The notes below the pieces were generated by a model that had not been told where the DNA came from, did no database searches, and worked only from the letters and a program-made list of their open reading frames with translations. DNA of 64,000 nt, taken from assembly GCA_032622095.1 (NCBI GenBank), contig CP136069.1, positions 170,926,394 through 170,990,393 of the forward strand. Reading direction: 5' to 3'. Below are positions 1 through 11,609 of the stretch, piece by piece. Each line of letters begins with the position of its first letter. Positions within the stretch are counted from its first letter, which is position 1. The translations under genes and the position numbers were made by a program. The DNA comes from Siphonodentalium dalli (taxonomy: Eukaryota; Mollusca; Scaphopoda; Gadilida; Siphonodentaliidae).

Positions 1-2582
1 TCCATAAGAGGAAGAATGTAAGATGTGTACATTAGATTTAAGGATTTGCGACTAAGTTTATATTTAATTTTTCTAAGCATGGCTAATCGACCAGAAACAC
101 GAGTTACTATATCATTTATTTGAATGTCCCACCCCAAGTTGGATTGAAAGTTTAAACCTAAGTGTTTTTGTGAGACCGTTTCCTCGAGTTGGGTGCCATC
201 AAAAAGGATTGGGGAGAATGTTGGGGATTCCTTTTGGGGAGATATTTGGAATCTTATCAGGGTAGTTTTGGTGGGGTTGAAATTGACAAGCCATTTTTTG
301 GACCAATCGGTAAGTTTGTCCAAGTCATTGTTGACTTTAGTAACAAGATGGATCGGATCAGTTTCCGCTGTGGTGATGCATGTATCATCAGCATAGAGTC
401 TAGTCAGGGATTCTAAATCTTGGTGAATATCATTAACATATACGAGGAACAAGAAAGGTCCGATCAGAGAGCCCTGGGGGACTCCAGCTGAAAGTGTTCT
501 GAAAGGGGATGCAGTGTTATTCAAAATTACCCTTTGCTCTCTGTCCATTAAGTAACTCTTGAGCCAAATTAAAAGATCACCGGTAACCCCATACTTCCTA
601 AGTTTGAGAAGTAGTCCCCTGTGCCACACTCTCTCGAATGCTTTAGAAACATCACAAAATACAGCACAAGTGTGTAAATGTCCTTCGAGAGATCGGCATA
701 TGTCATGGTGTAACTCTAGCAACGAAAATGTAGTGCTATGTCCAGGGAGGAAGCCTGATTGGTGTTTATATATCAGCTGATTGATTTCAAAATGTTGAGT
801 TAAAGTTTTCAAGACTAATTTTTCAAGTATTTTCCCAACACAGCATAAAAGGGATATTGGGCGGTAATTACCTGTATCAGCAGGATCACCTTTTTTGAAA
901 ATTGGAATGACATTTGCTTGTTTCCATGTCATGGGGAATGTACAAGTATCCATCGATTTTTTGTAAATTATATAAAGAGGTTCCACAATGGCATCAGCAG
1001 TCTCCTTCAGCATTCTGGCGCTTATTCCATCATGTCCGTGGGCTTTATTAATCTTGAGAGACCTGATTTCTCGGAGAATATTGTTTTTATCAATAGTCAC
1101 CGATGATATGGTACTGACACATTGTGTAGCAAAATCAGGGAAACAGTAAGGTTTGTTGTCGATTTTCCCATTGTTTATGAAGGTATCATTAATTAGGGTG
1201 GCTTTTTCTGTATCATTAACTATAACGGGTGCTTGATTCGTGTTGGAGTTGTTATCTTTATCATATAGGGGAGGAATAGTAGAACGTCTGTTTTTCCCCA
1301 TCAAGTTGCTGGCTACTTTCCAAAAAAACTTCGGAGAGTTGGATCTTTCGATATTGTTTTGTAGGTTTGATTCAAATGAACTCTTTGCATATTTTATCAT
1401 GTTGTTAACTTTGTTTCTAATTCTATTAAAGTTATCAAGATCTGAACATTTCTGACTTTTAATAAACGTTCTCCTGGCTCGATCTCTACGACGTAACTCT
1501 CTTCTTATATCAGAGTTAAACCATATTTTATCATTAGGTCTGATTGACACCTCACTGGTGGGAGTAGTTTTTTTAATTATATCCAAGAACATTTCTGTGA
1601 AAGTGTTAACAGCATCATCAATTGAGAGTGGGTGCAATAAGTCATGCCACTCGACGGCCTGGATCAAACTACGAGCCTGATCAAATTTGCCCTTTTTGTA
1701 ATTCCAAACGGTTCGCTTGAATAAAGTATTTAATTCAAAATCAAATGATAAAACTGCATAAACCCCGAAGTGGTCAGAAATAGACAAGTCAATGGTATCA
1801 GCATCGTGACAAACAACATTATCGCTTACTAGTATTGGGTCTAATAGAGTCTGAGTGGTAGCGGTTACTCGGGTTGGGTTAACAATCAAATTGCGGAGAT
1901 GTTTCCGTTACTTAATATCTGATAGCTTGGAGTTTGTTTGTAGCATATTAGAATTAAAATCACCTACTAGTACCATTGGATTGCTGGTTTCCAGAGCTTT
2001 TTCAATCGAGCTTTCAAGTTCATCCCAGTAGGTTAGGCTGGCGAATTGTTCAGATCTATATGACAATCCAATTAAATAGCATGTTTTTTTAGACAAAATT
2101 TCGATCCATATACTATCGTCGGTTTCCAAGTCCACACGACGTCTGAAGGACAGACTGGAAGAAATGTACATACATATCCCCCCTCCGTATTGGTCCCTAT
2201 CTTTCCGAATAGGCTCTGAGTATGCAGGGATTCGTAGCTCGCTAGAGGGATAAGATTCACATAATTGAGTTTCAGAAAAACAAATAACGTCAAAATTTTC
2301 GCTTAGAATGTCATTAATTAGAGATAGTTTATATCGAATGCTTCTTATATTGTTGTGGAATACCGATATAACAGGCTGATTCACGTTTGGTCCAGGGTGT
2401 TCTTGAACATCACCCGAAAGAATAATCAATAAGCCAATAATGAGAAGAAAACTGACATTAGGTAAACGATGGAATAGAAATTGTCGCTTTTGATTCAAAT
2501 TTTGAATGAACGGCTTTGTTTTTCCTAGCGAACAATTAAATGTTCCTATCCTAGCACGATAATCAACTAGTGTTATCCCCAT
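1..2582 (-). pseudogene. LINE ORF2: AP endonuclease + reverse transcriptase, one in-frame stop
   Basis: Translating the minus strand from the ATG at 2582 gives one frame all the way to base 1, about 860 codons, interrupted only by TAA at 1910-1908 (codon 225). In order: a hydrophobic leader (about residues 43-56), a 2A-like motif (57-65), an APE endonuclease with NIRS (78-81), SET (catalytic Glu about 104), GDFN (207-210) and, after the stop, SDH (269-271). The RT follows, with GNYRPISLL, HQSGF, FCDVSKAF, AGVPQGS and YADD (Y at codon 730), then HLGLNF near the left edge. In this family the endonuclease nicks target DNA and the RT copies the RNA in place. The TAA splits the endonuclease between GDFN and SDH, so as read the copy would make a truncated protein. 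The rest is undecayed, which suggests a young copy or a sequencing error at the stop. Confidence 0.92.
2388..2414 (-). other. 2A-like motif near the LINE ORF2 N-terminus
   Basis: Codons 57-65 read GDVQEHPGP directly after a hydrophobic run. The canonical ribosome-skipping motif is D-V/I-E-x-N-P-G-P; here E is Q and N is H, while the PGP is kept. APE-type LINEs of sea urchins and other animals are known to carry 2A sequences at this position. With the Asn replaced, I would expect weak or no skipping. Confidence 0.6.
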
Positions 2583-2999
2583 GGGATCATATAATGTATT
2601 ACATAAAAATATATAAGTGCCAGGATAGGAGTCGAAAGGATAATCACATCATGAACAAAAGGACTGAACTCGTTTGACGCAATAAAAGTTTGGAAGTATT
2701 CCTGAGTAGGTATCAGAAACACTTCCAAACCCTTTTCAGGAGTAGATATAGTAATATCAGATATAGAGATACTACATACATATAAAGAAAAGAAAAAGTG
2801 TGTTTGTATAAATATGCACATAGTTAACATATATGAGAATATGGGAGGCAAAAGAGTTGAGAATGCAACTTTACAAAATACATATAACATGTAGGTGGTT
2901 CCAAAATTTAATCTATGGGAAATGTCACTTTAATTTCCATGGCTAGAGTTCCCTGAAGAAAAAAAAAAAAAAATTTAAATAAAAAAGAATAAATATGCC

Positions 3000-3072
3000 T
3001 ATGTACTCCATCGCATATGCGAGTCCACCATATATAGGGAGGCCAGCATATGTAAGGGAATACATTCAGGAA
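3000..3072. repeat. Diverged copy of the 67 bp palindrome module
   Basis: The order CATATGCGAGTCCACCATAT, then AGGGAGGCCAGCATATGTAA, then ACATTCAGG follows the arm-loop-arm order of the palindrome at 4831-4897, but with many substitutions. It looks like an old relic. The surrounding 2.9-4.0 kb contains no gene that I recognise. Confidence 0.3.
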
Positions 3073-3874
3073 TCAAACTAGCCGAAAAGTATAAGTCATG
3101 TGGGAGCATGGTTCCCGTAGAAAGTGATCAAATTAAATTATAATCTGTGTGTTCATGAATATGAAATAAACAAATACTTTGTTTCTTCTTTTTTGCTTTT
3201 TTAGGATAATTATAAATATCAGATAATAGTATAATTACCTTTTTAAGTTATGAGGAACGATTAATTCCGTTACTGGTGGTGCCTCGTATGAGACCGGGTA
3301 GTGACTTTAAGATCATATCGTCAAATGAACAAACAGTTATGTGGACGGACAGACATATTCGACCTGACGTGTGGCTGAAATATCAGTGGCTGATGAGCCA
3401 TTTCTTGAAGTTCAAAACACCAGTCACCAGACACCGACAACCCTACTACCCATAGAAACCCTACTCGCAAATTGAACAATCATCCACAAAGAAAGAAAGA
3501 ACAAAACAGCACAGGTATTGTCCGCCAATCGTGCGGACGGTGGTTTGTTGTGTCTACCTCAGGTTAGTGACCCACATACACGAGGTCAACAATGCTTCTA
3601 TGTGATTATTTACTTGACCGAGTTTCAAACGTGTCACTCCAGCGCGTTGGTGTAATGTGGGGTGGGCGCATGCTTGCGATTGATGTTATAAATTTTTATA
3701 AATAATGGCAATATGCTATGTGCGAAAGGTGCTGGTTATCACGTTTAAAATTATGCATATGTATATGCATCAGAACATAGGAGAACAACAACTAGAATAA
3801 GTATATATTTAACGTAGAATAACAAAAGGTAGACCCGTCGGGTACCTCACATCTAAGCCGCTTAGCCCAGTTTC

Positions 3875-4020
3875 GTGCATGAGTCCACTGGTTAGTGCAT
3901 GTGTGTACCATCAAGGGGGTCGGAATTGGAATTGGAATAATCATGTTAGGTTCGTATAAGGTTCGAATCATGGGTTGTTACCAGAGTATATGCTTTTTTT
4001 TCCTTTTCTGTTTTGATTTG
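3875..4020 (+). mobile_element. Possible tRNA-derived SINE head
   Basis: A tRNA-like A-box stretch, GTCCACTGGTTAGTGCATG (3886-3904), is followed about 60 bases later by a B-box-like GGTTCGAATC (about 3961-3970). The spacing is longer than in a real tRNA because of GGAATTGGAATTGGAATA between the two, and no acceptor stem or anticodon arm is visible. A pyrimidine-rich stretch follows from about 3990. This fits a decayed SINE better than a tRNA gene. Confidence 0.28.
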
Positions 4021-4803
4021 GGGGCTCGATTTGTTTAATAACAATTAAAAAATTTATCACTACATAGAGCTAGAGTGGTTAAAGTTGGTGAAGAGTAAAA
4101 CCAGACATCTTTCACTCTTTTTGTTATACATCAGTTCCAACTCTTCCTGTGAACATTCCTCGTTGAAATATCATTTCGAATGTCCATGACCTTAGAGACC
4201 CTTCTGTATTATGAAATCATCGTGTCTCTAGTAGATTTGTCTTTCAAGATTAATTTTACTCACTTTTTACTTCTTGCGGATGATAGTTTGTCATTTTTAT
4301 CATGATGTGTTTTATTTGTTCTCAGTCAGCATCTTGTGAATTTATATTTTAGTTGAACTCTGTTCGGACAAGTTTACAATGCTTTACACTTTGTTGACCG
4401 TGCTACTGTTTATAATAATATCTACATTGATATGGTGGTATGTATACTGTATGCGGATTTCGCAATATGGATGTCCATTGTGGTAAACGCTAACTGTGGC
4501 TGTAATGGATGGTTGTGATATATATGATAAATGTATGGAGATCGGATCGGCAGTTACCGTTGATTGTAAGTCCGATCCACTCACATTACAATGACCACCA
4601 AATATTTGGTCACTTGAATCAGATGTCATGTTCGCTCGATAATCTGACCACTTCAGTTGTTTATGACGCAGATGTTGTTATTGGCAGTAGTGGGTTTTAG
4701 TGGAAATTACACATAAATAATTCATAGTACAATGCATCTCGTGCTCGAGGTCGCCAATACCCACATGGATAGCGAAAGATACTTAATCGGGGTTCACGAT
4801 TAA

Positions 4804-5195
4804 ACCTTTACCCAACAAAAGGGCCCTGTGCCAATGCATTCTCTTATATATGCGAGTCGACCATAGGTCGCCTCGCATATATAAGAGAATGCATTGGCTT
4901 AACACATTAAAAATTATAAAATTGTTAAAGAATGTAAGAAAAAATGGTAAAAAGTGTTAAAAAAAGATTTTTGTTAGGCCAATGCATTCTCTTATATATG
5001 CGAGGCGACCTATGGTCGACTCGCATATATAAGATAATGCATTGGCACAGGGCATAACTGTAACTATCACAATGTGGTCAAGGAGCCGGTTCCAATGATA
5101 TCCATATTTGTATGGTTCTATTGAGACAGACCGAAGATATTTTAGGCTGTTGAAGCTTTATTTGGCCGGTTTTGGCCGGTTTGTTGGGTAAAGGG
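4804..5195 (+). mobile_element. TTAA-flanked MITE (piggyBac-type ends), copy 1
   Basis: A 392 bp element is flanked by TTAA at 4800-4803 and 5196-5199. With the TSD, the inverted ends read TTAACCCTTTACCCAACA; the left end here has one mismatch (ACC for CCC). TTAA targets and a CCC start fit piggyBac; Sola3 also uses TTAA. Inside are palindrome P1 (4831-4897), an AT-rich linker, P2 (4979-5045, the reverse complement of P1) and a unique right part ending in GGCCGG repeats. No coding capacity, so non-autonomous. Confidence 0.88.
4831..4897. repeat. 67 bp near-perfect palindrome P1 (reference copy)
   Basis: The arms start CCAATGCATTCTCTTATATA and pair over 26 bp. One T/C mismatch follows, then 5 more pairs around a 3-base ATA loop. 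Its partner P2 at 4979-5045 is the reverse complement of P1 at the asymmetric centre. The DNA can extrude a cruciform and any transcript would fold into a long hairpin. Confidence 0.9.
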
Positions 5196-5199
5196 TTAA

Positions 5200-5940
5200 A
5201 TAGCGATTGATATTAAATCGCAGCAACACGTGGTACGCGAGGTTATCATTGAGGCTAGGATTATTGATGAAATAACGGAGATGTTTGAAGAATTGCTTTT
5301 AAAAAGCTGCAAGTTTAGAATCGATATATATTAAGGGTACCCTGTGTAACCAAACACACGATTTGAACGGGTTATTGTAATTTGTATCTGTATCTGTAAG
5401 ATCATTCGCCGACACAACGACCTCTACCCATGGGATATATTTAGCGTAACGGTAAACAAGCCGTTCGATGTCTTCCCAGATGACCTCTTACTGTTTATTC
5501 GATTATATACTCCATCATATTTGACATCAAATTACACGAGATAAAACATATTGGAGAAATGCGATATCTTCATCTCCGAGTTGGACCCGCGGGACCAACA
5601 TATCTACTGTATAAGTATGAGCTTTCCACGTGGACGATTATAACAAGCAAGAAACGTAATACGCATGCTGGTTATACGTGAAAATATGTTTGTTTACATG
5701 TGTGATGACATCATTATGTGAAGGAATTCCAATAAATCTATAGACATCACCATATATGGAAGTTGAAAACAACACTCGCTTGTCATACAAACTGCCAAGA
5801 CAAAACTTTATTTTAGGACTTTTCGGCAAATATAATATCGTGCATGGTATTGTTATAAGTATTTATTGGCAAGACACTGATTTGGAATACAAAATCGGAT
5901 TTTGTGAAATTCCGTTGTTGTTGTAACTGGATGAAACGGG
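5200..5940. other. Intergenic, no gene seen
   Basis: I see no coding region. At 5270-5322, GAAATAACGGAGATGTTTGA followed by a short AAAAGC tail matches the inner part of the TIR element at 61066-61654, so this is a relic of that family. The remainder is unassigned. Confidence 0.5.
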
Positions 5941-6215
5941 GACCATCGCTTGGATTATGAATCTTTAAAACAGTCCAATATGGGACTATTTCGATACGAA
6001 ATAAGCCCATATTGGCATTATTTAATCACCCTTTCTCATCGACACGACTTACCAGATTCGGGCTCGTTATACAATGTTGTCTCTGCGGACCGCGCTATTC
6101 AACGGAACAACGGGTACAAACTCATTATGGGCTCATTTAAGAATCAAATACGTTCACTATGAACCTATGTGAATATTTAGGTCCAATATGAACCTATTTT
6201 CACGAGCATATGTTG
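5940..6215. repeat. Interspersed repeat D, inverted relative to 13826-14460
   Basis: CAGTCCAATATGGGACTATT and AATAAGCCCATATTGGCATT, followed by AATATTTAGGTCCAATATGA, reappear in reverse complement at 13826-14460, where a TTAA MITE splits the copy. It is a medium-diverged interspersed repeat with no coding capacity that I can support. The region 6216-6640 between this and the next repeat shows no recognisable gene. Confidence 0.6.
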
Positions 6216-6639
6216 GCCTCGTAAATTCTGGACACTTATCAGTATGTTTATTTATTTATTTATTTCTGTCAAACTGTCAATAGTATCACGCACGCCGTAC
6301 TGGGGAGGAAATGAATGATATTCTCTATTGTAAACGATGTCAGCTAAAGGATCCAATATCCAACATGTAGAAGATAAATATGTAATCGATAACATCAGCC
6401 GCACGAGTTTGGTATTCTGTATCAGTTCCTGTGTAATCGCCATTTCCCCCGTCGTCATTTGTGTTAGCACCGTGTCGATTGCCGCAAAAATTAACATCTT
6501 CGCTGCGTATGTAGGTGCATGCCAGTATTGTGTGCTCTACATGTATATGTCCATACACCGACTACGGTTGTGTTGTACATTATCGAAAAAAAAGCACCCC
6601 AACGATATTATACTGAGTGAAATGGAATAGCCTGTTGTC

Positions 6640-7060
6640 CGAAAATCAGCACAGTATCTGCTTATAATAAAACTTGTTTTAGGTTATAATCTGCTTAGAA
6701 TCGCATCATATTTAATCGTTAATGTGCTGAAAATGAGAGCGCTTTAATCACATTATCGACTCATTATGATCCGATTCTAAGTAGATTATGTACAGACAAT
6801 GACTTAAATAAGCCAACTGTCGACTTTTCAGGTGTACGCTCTTTAGCGTGTATTTTCACTGTGGCCCGTGCCATAAAACAAATAACGGGTATGAGTCCAT
6901 TATCTGCTCATATCAGAATCAAATAATCACATGTACTAGTTCAGATTATAGGTCGATTATATGCGTATTTGCGCGAGGATATGTTGATTTGAAGGGGGTA
7001 TTTAGATGTTATGTTGGACAGTGGAGTGGGGATTATAACGATTATCCCCGCATATCGGAT
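6640..7060 (+). repeat. Interspersed repeat E, copy 1
   Basis: This block contains paired inverted motifs (ATAATCTGCTTAGAATCG ... GATTCTAAGTAGATTATG), then GTGGCCCGTGCCATAA, then CGCGAGGATATGTTG. The same order is found inverted at 37600-37985, with partial copies at 27590-27770, 29995-30160 and 31765-31865. It is probably an old non-autonomous element; I could not define clean ends. Confidence 0.6.
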
Positions 7061-7079
7061 TTGAGATTTTAAGAACATT

Positions 7080-8975
7080 GTGGACCTGGAATTTATTACG
7101 TTATCAGTATGCACCACACCGTTTGCATTGAGGCCTATGACAAACATTTACACCGCTGTAACCACCAACTACACGACATCTCCGCTATATTGCCAATAGC
7201 TCACCATTGCACAACAATGGCGCGTTCGCATGACGGGCAAAAAAAATGTCAGGTGTGCCCCATGTGACTTACCTGACAAATGAAACAAATAATACAGGAA
7301 TATATTCCACGGAAACAATGCGCTGCTATTTTTGTCACCAGCGGATGGTATGTGTTCACCTTGATTGGTGGTAATTGTATCCGTTATATAACATCTGAGG
7401 GATATCCTCGTAAAAACAGTTCCTGCGCTCGGGTTATGATCAATCAATATTATCATCTGTTTCAACAACTGACTTCCTAATTGCATTTTAGATGGGTTGT
7501 GAGAATCGCTGAATATTATATGGATATGTGTTCATGGACGTGGCTAGATGGTCTCTGTTCACGGGATATATGTCCATGCACGTGTTATATTTTTCAACTG
7601 CACCCCTTTGAACAGGCCAAACTCCCAATAGTGCATAATTCGATTGCACCCACATCCTCTCGGCTCTGAATTGACCACCTGTTACCTCACATGCCTTGAT
7701 GGTTGAACACCTCGAAATCCTAACATATATAGAGTATATATAATTCCATTAAAATTATTCAGGCCTCTATTTGTTTTTCTTCATTTGATTAGCATTCCTT
7801 GACTATCCACCGGAGAGGGACCAGGATCCCCTGGTCGACCATGGTTCTACCCTCTGTGAGAAACGGTTGAAATCTGAACCTGTAATCTTCAAAATCTCCA
7901 GCTCCCCAAGTGTTGGGAATATCCACCTGACACCCGCTGATGCACATTTCAAACCAATAGTTTGACCAAGGAAGATAGGGAGATATGCAACTGTTGGTCT
8001 AAAAACAACAAATGCCACCTACATTACTCGTTTGAAAATCAAACAAACAATTTCAACTTATTGATGGTGTGAAAGTTCCAACTAATATTGCACCAGGTAT
8101 GAAATTTCCAACTGTTGAAAATATTAGCCATTGTTGGCGGGGATCCCATATCACTTCAACCTGTATGTTTGGTAATGTGATGTATATACACAACAGCCCC
8201 ATGAGCCAAACCTAATCCACAACACTAGAATAATTCATATGGGGTTTCAATGGGGATGTGTTCATCCGATTTTCCACCAAAAAAAATCACTATTGTCACC
8301 CACTATATACATGTATTATTAAATTACAACATAGGCGTGTATCGATGTCCAACTGGTGTGACCACTTTCTCATTAGAAGTTTGTTTATACATGATAGCAG
8401 CAACGTTGCGACAGCGGATTGGGTCTTCACACCACCCCAACAATAATACTATGAATTTGCAATACGGACTATAGGCTATTTACCCAACGCAGTTCACTTT
8501 AAAGGTACTCAATCCGACCAGACGGTCCCCATACCATCAATATACATCAACAACTGCATTTCTTCAAAGTACGCTTTAGTTATCAGAATCGAGTTATTGC
8601 AACAAAATAATGCTAACGACTGTCAACTATGGTATCAAATTTCCCAAAACTTGTTATTTATCAACATTTCGTTCAACAACATATGGCCGTATTATCACTG
8701 AAGTATCACGAAATTTGACCACATTACCACCTGGTTTTAGAGTTATCCATCTTCATACGCAATTTTATCAGAGACCCTCCGTTTGACCACGTGTTTCTGG
8801 GCCACATATTGTAATACATCTCGAGAAATAACAAACTTCAGAAATCGATATTGATCACTCTGAGATTTGGTGGGTGGGTTCCTCGACACGAAACAAATAT
8901 GTCTTACCCCCAAAGCCAAAGAAATAGTAATTTAGGAGCATCTGATCGGATTGAGTACCTGTAACCAGCACGACT
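7080..8975. other. Intergenic, no gene seen
   Basis: About 1.9 kb of AT-rich DNA with only short chance frames. The wording around 7860-8030 (phrases such as CACCCGCTGATGCACATTTC) loosely resembles 26740-26990, possibly an old shared repeat. I see no exon with both splice signals and biased codon use. Confidence 0.45.
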
Positions 8976-8979
8976 CACA

Positions 8980-10871
8980 GGCCGGATTCGTCATCTCAGG
9001 TTTAAACCTGGTCTACGTAAACCTCTAGGTTTAAACCGCCGTGAGTCAACAAAATCCGAGGTTTAAACCTGAGACCGCAGGTCTAAGTGACGCATTCGTC
9101 ATCTCTGGTTTAAACCTGGTCCAGCCAGACCAGTGGTTTAGCAGTAGTGTCTCTGTATCGTCGAGATAAATAATCCCACGTTCCCAATGCGAACCGCCTC
9201 GTTTTATTGATTGCGAAAATCAATAATTACGTCAGCGAGCATATTTTGATTGGAAATGTATAAGCCAGAAGCATTAACACCTATACAGCGTGTGGGGATA
9301 AGTTTTTGTCAATTTCGTTAATTTTTTTGCGTTTTATAAGCTTAAACCGGCAACTAAACCATCTAATTCGATGGTCCAGCTAAACCAGCTTTACCGAGGC
9401 TAAACTTGAGATGACGAATCCGTCATTTCTTCGTCGCGGTTTAGAATTGTCAAACAATCAGTCAAAGGGTGGAGCTGTAAATAATCTCGAGTGAGGGCGT
9501 GTCTAAGTGACGACTGCTGACTGGACCAGGTGTTATCATGTCACAGTTGATTCATTCGCACGCGAGCTTTGCTCAGATATGGACATCTTCCTTCAATATG
9601 ATTTTTCCAACTATCTTTTGTTTTTATTGGCTTGTGGCAATCACAATCTACGAATTCATTTGAAGGGTTCAACGTTTTAATTTTGACACCGAGACGATGC
9701 TACTGCATGACCAGATATGCTATACACATAGTTTGCAATCCTAAACTTATATTGCTATATGTGTCAAATTTGATAACTTATTTTGATGTAGATCATGCCA
9801 CAAAGCTCTACTCTGGCTACGCCCATAACTGTCCATAATATTCCACAGTTCAAAATCTGGGAACTTTTTGATTTTCTGCATGACGGGAAATTTATGACAT
9901 TGAAAAAAAAGCAACGCATGTAATATATTTCTTTATTAAAAGCTGTCCTTCTTCGTGCTTGCCCACTTCCAACAGTTCAGATGCCGCTTCTGGTGTGCAA
10001 TCATAAGCAAATTGCCTTTACTTGACTGACTTTTGGTCCAGGGTTGATTCGATTTTGGAGCCTTTATTCTGCGTCAGAGGGCAGGCCCATTTGTGCGACA
10101 GGGGCCTGCGACACAGTTGGGCACATTATGATCATTTGAACATTTTAATTTAAAACAAAAATTTATTTATATTCAAAACAAACAAATATTAATTTAAATT
10201 CAAAATTTTATTTCTTGTTAGATTCAACTCCTTACTCAATTTAACAACACAATTTGTTCATTTTTTTTAAAATAAATTTTTTATTATTTTTAAATCAAAT
10301 TTTTTTAAACCTAACGCCGTTATACCATCCGAGTCACAACACCTAATTTGGTTGAAATCGGTCCAGGGGTATGGGAGAACAGTTGCGAACAGACAAACGG
10401 ACATAGAGGTAGACAGGTGCTATACCCTTTAATATATACATATATACATGTAAATACACCAAATTTTTTATTTTGCGGGTAAAGCATCTTGCAAAAAAAT
10501 CAATCACAAACAAAGTGATGAACAGCGCGTGAAACTCGTGTTGAGAGATATGGCCTTCGTCAGATTGATTTAAACCCAGAATATTATCAGATCAATGGCC
10601 CATGAGCGATACTTGGATGAATAAATCCATTGAGCGTGCACGCGTTCGTGATAATTTATGACGTGTCAATAACTATTGTATCGGCCTGTCTTTTGGTCCG
10701 ATTGGTAAGAGTGTAGTTTGACTGCATGCTCATATCACCGAATCGAGTTGTCAGTTAGCTGGCAACTGAACGTCAAAAACGCCTACTTAGACCAGGTTTG
10801 GCTGGACCGCCAATATAGGTTTAAACCAGGTTTAAACTCGGAGGTTTAAACCGGAGATGACGAATCCGGCC
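8980..10871. mobile_element. 1.9 kb TIR element with 3-bp TSD (PIF/Harbinger-like), copy A
   Basis: The ends are inverted: GGCCGGATTCGTCATCTC, followed by repeated GGTTTAAACC motifs, faces its complement at 10854-10871. The flanks duplicate 3 bases (ACA at 8977-8979 and 10872-10874). A 3-bp TSD with GG...CC ends is typical of PIF/Harbinger, although the usual target is TWA. No transposase is visible, so non-autonomous. Several copies of GGTTTAAACC close to both ends could be transposase binding sites. The inner part (about 10140-10440) includes a stretch resembling the 5' part of the Helitron-like elements seen elsewhere here. Confidence 0.8.
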
Positions 10872-10941
10872 ACACTGTTCTGATTGATTGAGTTTAATAA
10901 TCGCCATCTTAATGGCCGCGTTCTCGCGGGTGTAATATATT

Positions 10942-11336
10942 GAGACCTTTCGCAAAATCACGATTACGATTACGTATATGGACAATATCCTACCAGTATA
11001 CGGCCGAAATTCGATATTTAGGCACGGGGGTTCTTATGTGAGACGATATATACCTCACGCAGTTTAATTATGTGTATAGATGTGTCAAGGATGCGCCACC
11101 GGTCCTGCTTTTAGGACGCTCTAACTTTATCCGTGTGGTACATAACACACGGATAAGAACATGGGATCTGAAAGAGACACACATTACCTTTGCCATCAAA
11201 TGTATATGTAACTGAATATAGTGTGGCATATGCCGTCTCACCAATTAACCATCGTATGTAAGGTGTAATGGTGTCCACATTACTAGGATATATATCTGAT
11301 ATCCGTAATCGTAATAGTGATTTTGCGAAAGGTCTC
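10942..11336. mobile_element. Short TIR element with 33 bp ends
   Basis: GAGACCTTTCGCAAAATCAC at the left end is repeated inverted at the right end (about 33 bp with one mismatch, continuing into ATTACGATTACG). Inside, 11129-11157 is a perfect hairpin with arms TTATCCGTGTG. No ORF. The TSD is unclear. It lies just upstream of the possible exon at 11384. Confidence 0.65.
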
Positions 11337-11383
11337 TAATCTTTGCAGCAATAAAACAGGGCACAACTGATATTTCCTTTCAG

Positions 11384-11608
11384 ATATTTGCTTGCATCTA
11401 CAAAAGACATGTGAACATGCCATACACGTGCTCACTTAAACGTCAATATATTGACCCCACAGTGTTAAATAAACTACGAGATGGAAATTTCGATGAATGT
11501 GCTAAACCAAATGAAGGGACTTACCATGTAATGCGAACAAGGTTTCCCTGTAAGGCGCCCATATTTACATCAATGCGCCCTTTTGTTGCTCAATACTTTT
11601 CCCAATAA
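11384..11608 (+). CDS. Possible 3'-terminal exon of an unknown gene
   Basis: A pyrimidine-rich acceptor (TATTTCCTTTCAG, ending at 11383) is followed by an open frame of 74 codons to the stop at 11606-11608. An AATAAA polyadenylation signal overlaps the stop (AATAAAATGCAG). The peptide has Cys residues at about 4, 20, 40 and 56 and is basic; I do not recognise a domain. I could not find a convincing upstream exon, because a TIR element occupies 10942-11336. It may be a real terminal exon or a chance frame. Confidence 0.25.
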   Translation: MFACIYKRHVNMPYTCSLKRQYIDPTVLNKLRDGNFDECAKPNEGTYHVMRTRFPCKAPIFTSMRPFVAQYFSQ

Positions 11609-11609
11609 A

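Larger units (their letters stand above)
1..2900 (-). mobile_element. APE-type LINE retrotransposon, cut by the left window edge
   Basis: A non-LTR retrotransposon lies on the minus strand. Its endonuclease-RT frame starts at 2582 and is still open at base 1, so the 3' end of the element is outside the window. The stretch 2583-2900 upstream of the ATG is AT-rich and is probably 5' UTR. A 105-codon frame at 2890-2573 overlaps the start by 10 bases; it matches no ORF1 motif that I recognise. The A-run near 2962-2975 marks the approximate outer limit. The clade is uncertain: the RT motifs fit the Jockey/CR1 superfamily. Confidence 0.9.

Noticed and set aside
189-1455. Plus-strand frames of 60-75 codons at the left end
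   Set aside because: They are antisense shadows of the LINE RT frame on the minus strand.
2573-2890. LINE ORF1 upstream of ORF2
   Set aside because: The 105-codon frame has no zinc knuckle, coiled coil or other ORF1 feature; left as probable 5' UTR.
3886-3971. tRNA gene suggested by A- and B-box words
   Set aside because: The boxes are too far apart and no acceptor, D, anticodon or T stems can be drawn; kept only as a weak SINE call.
4800-5199. rho-independent terminators from the large palindromes
   Set aside because: The hairpins are MITE parts in a eukaryotic genome and do not follow genes.
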